Made by a program: the position numbers and the translations under genes. DNA of 14,963 bases, from the NCBI GenBank assembly GCA_016872875.1, contig VGYW01000198.1, positions 1 to 14,963 of the forward strand, read 5' to 3'. The notes beneath the pieces are model-generated. The model saw only the letters and a list, made by a program, of their open reading frames with translations, did no database searches and was not told where the DNA came from. The stretch is from Planctomycetota bacterium. Its GTDB lineage: Bacteria; Planctomycetota; PUPC01; DSUN01. Below, piece after piece: positions 13,047 to 14,963 of the stretch (within the stretch, counting starts at the first letter, position 1; the number at the start of each line of letters is the position of its first letter).

Positions 13047-14963
13047 ATGACACGGAACAGCAAGGCTGGCCGGGTCCCCCATGGGGGGCTTCGGCTCGAT
13101 GCCCTCGAGCCGCGCGTGCTGCTGAGCACCGGAGTCCCGGACGACGGCGCCCTCGTGAGGGCGGAAGTGCCCGGCGATACGTTGGCCGCCGCTCTGGTGA
13201 CGGCGCACGACGGGAGCGACAAGACGACGACCCACAGCTACCGCATCGGCGACGGCTCCTACGGCGCACGCGACGTGGACATCTACCGCCTGAGCCTCAA
13301 CGACGTGAGCGACAGGGTGACGGTGGACATTGACGCGGAGGTGCTCGGCTCGGGCCTCGACTCCGTGGTCGAGATCCTCGATCCCTCGGGCGCGCAGCAG
13401 GCGGCCAACGACGACAGCGGGGGGCTGGACAGCTACCTCGTCTGGGCGCCACAAGACGACGGCCTCGGGCCCGGCACGTACTACGTGGTCGTGCGCGGCT
13501 ACGGGAACAGCGGCTACGACCCCAACGTGCCCGGCAGCGGGCCAGGCGGCTCGGTCGGCACCTACAGCCTCACGCTGACCGTGGACGACCAGGCGACCGG
13601 CCTGCCCCCCGACGCCTACGAGCCGAACAACAGCTTCGCCGCGCCCGCCGCCCTCGGCACGCTCAGCGGCTCCCAGACCTTCCCCAACCTCTCCATCCAT
13701 TCGGCCTCGGACGAGGACTACTTCCGCTTCACCCTCGGCGCCCCGGGCGGCGCCTCGCACAGCGCGGCCATCGACTTCTCCCACGCAAACGGCGACCTCG
13801 ACCTCTACCTCTACGACGCCCAGCAGAACGAGGTCGGCCGCTCCACCGGCACGACGAACCACGAACAAGTCTCGCTCAACGGCCTCGGGGCCGGCAACTA
13901 CTTCGCGCGCGTCAGGGGCTTCTCGGGGGCAACCAACCCCTCCTACACGCTGGCCATCACGGCGCCAGCAGGAGGCGGCGGCATCGCCGCCGACGCCTAC
14001 GAGCCGAACAACGACTTTGCGGCGGCTTCAGACCTCGGCGCACTCTCCGGCGCCACCACCCTCGACAACCTCACCATCCACGCGGGCGGGAACGACGACT
14101 ATTTCCGCTTCACCACCGGCGTGGCGGGCGGCTCCGCGGATTCCGTGGCCATCGACTTCACCCACGCCGAGGGCGACCTCGACCTCTACCTCTACGACAT
14201 CGCGCACAACGAGCTCGGCAGCTCGCTCAGCGTCACCAACCACGAGGAGGTCTCGCTCAACGGCCTGGCCGCAGGCACCTACTTCGTGCGGATACACGGC
14301 TACGCCGGCGACACCAGCCCCGGCTACACCCTGACCATCTCAGCGCCCTTGACCACCATTGACCCCGACCCTTGGGAGACCCAGGAGCCGATCGCCCTCA
14401 CGCAGAACAAGGCCATGGACCTCACGATCCACGACCCCGCGGAGTCGGGCGGCCTCGGCACCCGCAGCGACTCCTTCACCTTCACCACCGTCGCCACGGG
14501 CGGCGCCAACCACTACCTCCAGTTCCGAGCCGCGCCACTCCACACCTACCAGCTCGACCTCTACGACGGCGGGGCCAACCTGATCGACTCCGTGACCTAC
14601 ACGAACAGCAACGACGCGCCGCTGGTCTACTATCTCCAGGGGCTGGCCCCCGACACCTACACGGCGGTCTTCGACGACCTCACGGGCGAGACCCCCTACC
14701 GCATGACCATCAGCGCCCCGTTCACCGACGCCACGCTCCCGGCCTGGACCATCCTTGTCTACGTGAACGGCGACAACGACCTGGAGGGCGCCGCCCTGGA
14801 GGACGTCAACGAGATGGAGGCCGTCGCCCGCACCCCAGACCTCCAGGTCGGCATCATCCTCGACCGCGCCTCCGGCTACGCCACAACCACCCCCGACTGG
14901 ACCGATGCCCGCGTGGGAATCGTGCAGAGCGACTCCAACCCCAATCTCATCTCCACCCCGCTC
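13047..14963 (+). CDS. LEPR-XLL, PPC-repeat, clostripain-like (C11) protein, partial
   Basis: This is a 639-codon open frame from ATG 13047 to the right edge with no stop; an in-frame TAG at 13035 leaves this as the only ATG start. No clear Shine-Dalgarno is present. Residues 20-27 are LEPRVLLS, the LEPR-XLL motif of planctomycete-type surface/secreted proteins. Next come a divergent beta domain (about 58-180), then two close tandem pre-peptidase C-terminal (PPC) repeats beginning DAYEPNN at residues 189 and 316. A fourth, degenerate copy starts near 438. From residue 567, WTILVYVNGDNDLEGAALEDVNEME matches the start of peptidase family C11 (clostripain). The catalytic His and Cys would lie beyond the window, so activity cannot be judged. 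No classical signal peptide is visible. Probably an exported calcium- or Arg-type cysteine protease, by family. Confidence 0.88.
   Translation, partial: MTRNSKAGRVPHGGLRLDALEPRVLLSTGVPDDGALVRAEVPGDTLAAALVTAHDGSDKTTTHSYRIGDGSYGARDVDIYRLSLNDVSDRVTVDIDAEVLGSGLDSVVEILDPSGAQQAANDDSGGLDSYLVWAPQDDGLGPGTYYVVVRGYGNSGYDPNVPGSGPGGSVGTYSLTLTVDDQATGLPPDAYEPNNSFAAPAALGTLSGSQTFPNLSIHSASDEDYFRFTLGAPGGASHSAAIDFSHANGDLDLYLYDAQQNEVGRSTGTTNHEQVSLNGLGAGNYFARVRGFSGATNPSYTLAITAPAGGGGIAADAYEPNNDFAAASDLGALSGATTLDNLTIHAGGNDDYFRFTTGVAGGSADSVAIDFTHAEGDLDLYLYDIAHNELGSSLSVTNHEEVSLNGLAAGTYFVRIHGYAGDTSPGYTLTISAPLTTIDPDPWETQEPIALTQNKAMDLTIHDPAESGGLGTRSDSFTFTTVATGGANHYLQFRAAPLHTYQLDLYDGGANLIDSVTYTNSNDAPLVYYLQGLAPDTYTAVFDDLTGETPYRMTISAPFTDATLPAWTILVYVNGDNDLEGAALEDVNEMEAVARTPDLQVGIILDRASGYATTTPDWTDARVGIVQSDSNPNLISTPL
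13611..14350 (+). repeat. Tandem duplication coding for two PPC domains
   Basis: Units begin at 13611 and 13992 (a 381-base, 127-codon period). Both encode DAYEPNN, a DYFRFT strand, AIDFxHAxGDLDLYLYD, NHExVSLNGL and a closing YTL strand. The similarity is high at the nucleotide level, so the duplication appears fairly recent compared with the flanking, more diverged copies. Confidence 0.85.

Noticed and set aside
13034..13868. Minus-strand and alternate-frame open frames across the PPC region
   Set aside because: They are shadows of the 639-codon plus-strand frame that carries recognisable LEPR-XLL, PPC and C11 features.

Overview
The window looks like Planctomycetota/PVC-type bacterial DNA. 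It is very GC-rich and codes densely. The last gene carries a LEPR-XLL segment (LEPRVLLS) ahead of tandem pre-peptidase domains, which from general knowledge is typical of large planctomycetal surface or secreted proteins. The phylum is an inference from that motif and from gene style; no rRNA or other marker is present. I see no tRNA, rRNA, CRISPR array or transposase gene.

Layout. Positions 1-141 (minus strand, cut by the edge) hold a small cysteine-rich zinc-ribbon-like protein. A divergent intergenic region of about 450 bases contains a sigma70-like promoter (TTGCAG-16-TATAAT) and an inverted repeat. Eight plus-strand genes then run from 590 to 12892 as a probable single operon: an ABC-2 permease, an HflK-like SPFH protein fused to a six-helix membrane domain, an HflC-like SPFH protein, a second HflK-like SPFH protein, a P1B-type metal ATPase with a histidine-rich N-terminus, an ABC ATPase with a repeated C-terminal tail, a second ABC-2 permease with a large soluble insert, and a membrane-anchored helical-repeat-like protein. 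A good promoter (TTGACA-17-TATAGA) at 12897-12925 starts a new unit. Its gene runs off the right edge and encodes a LEPR-XLL / PPC-repeat / clostripain-like (C11) protein.

How the genes may work together (inference). The central genes 1678-7737 are joined by short spacings or overlaps (4-base overlap, 11-base gap, 1-base overlap), so three SPFH scaffolds and a metal pump appear to be made together. The ABC ATPase has two different membrane partners in the same operon (genes at 590 and 9318) and could serve both. A membrane-microdomain transport or quality-control module is a reasonable reading. No substrate is shown by the sequence.

Most unusual signal. The longer gaps between operon genes hold palindromic elements rather than ordinary spacer. 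The gaps at 9035-9313 and 11019-11205 look like two members of one small, non-coding inverted-repeat element family. All four ends match AGYATGGCCCCCAGTTGYGG approximately. Each element is flanked by an 11-base direct repeat that spans the start codon of the downstream gene, as if it had landed exactly in a tightly coupled stop/start junction. Both right ends also supply a second ATG in frame with the downstream gene. The remaining gaps hold foldbacks built from short repeated words (GGATGGAT, GTCCTC, GTGACGC), and the GTCCTC type occurs twice in opposite orientations.
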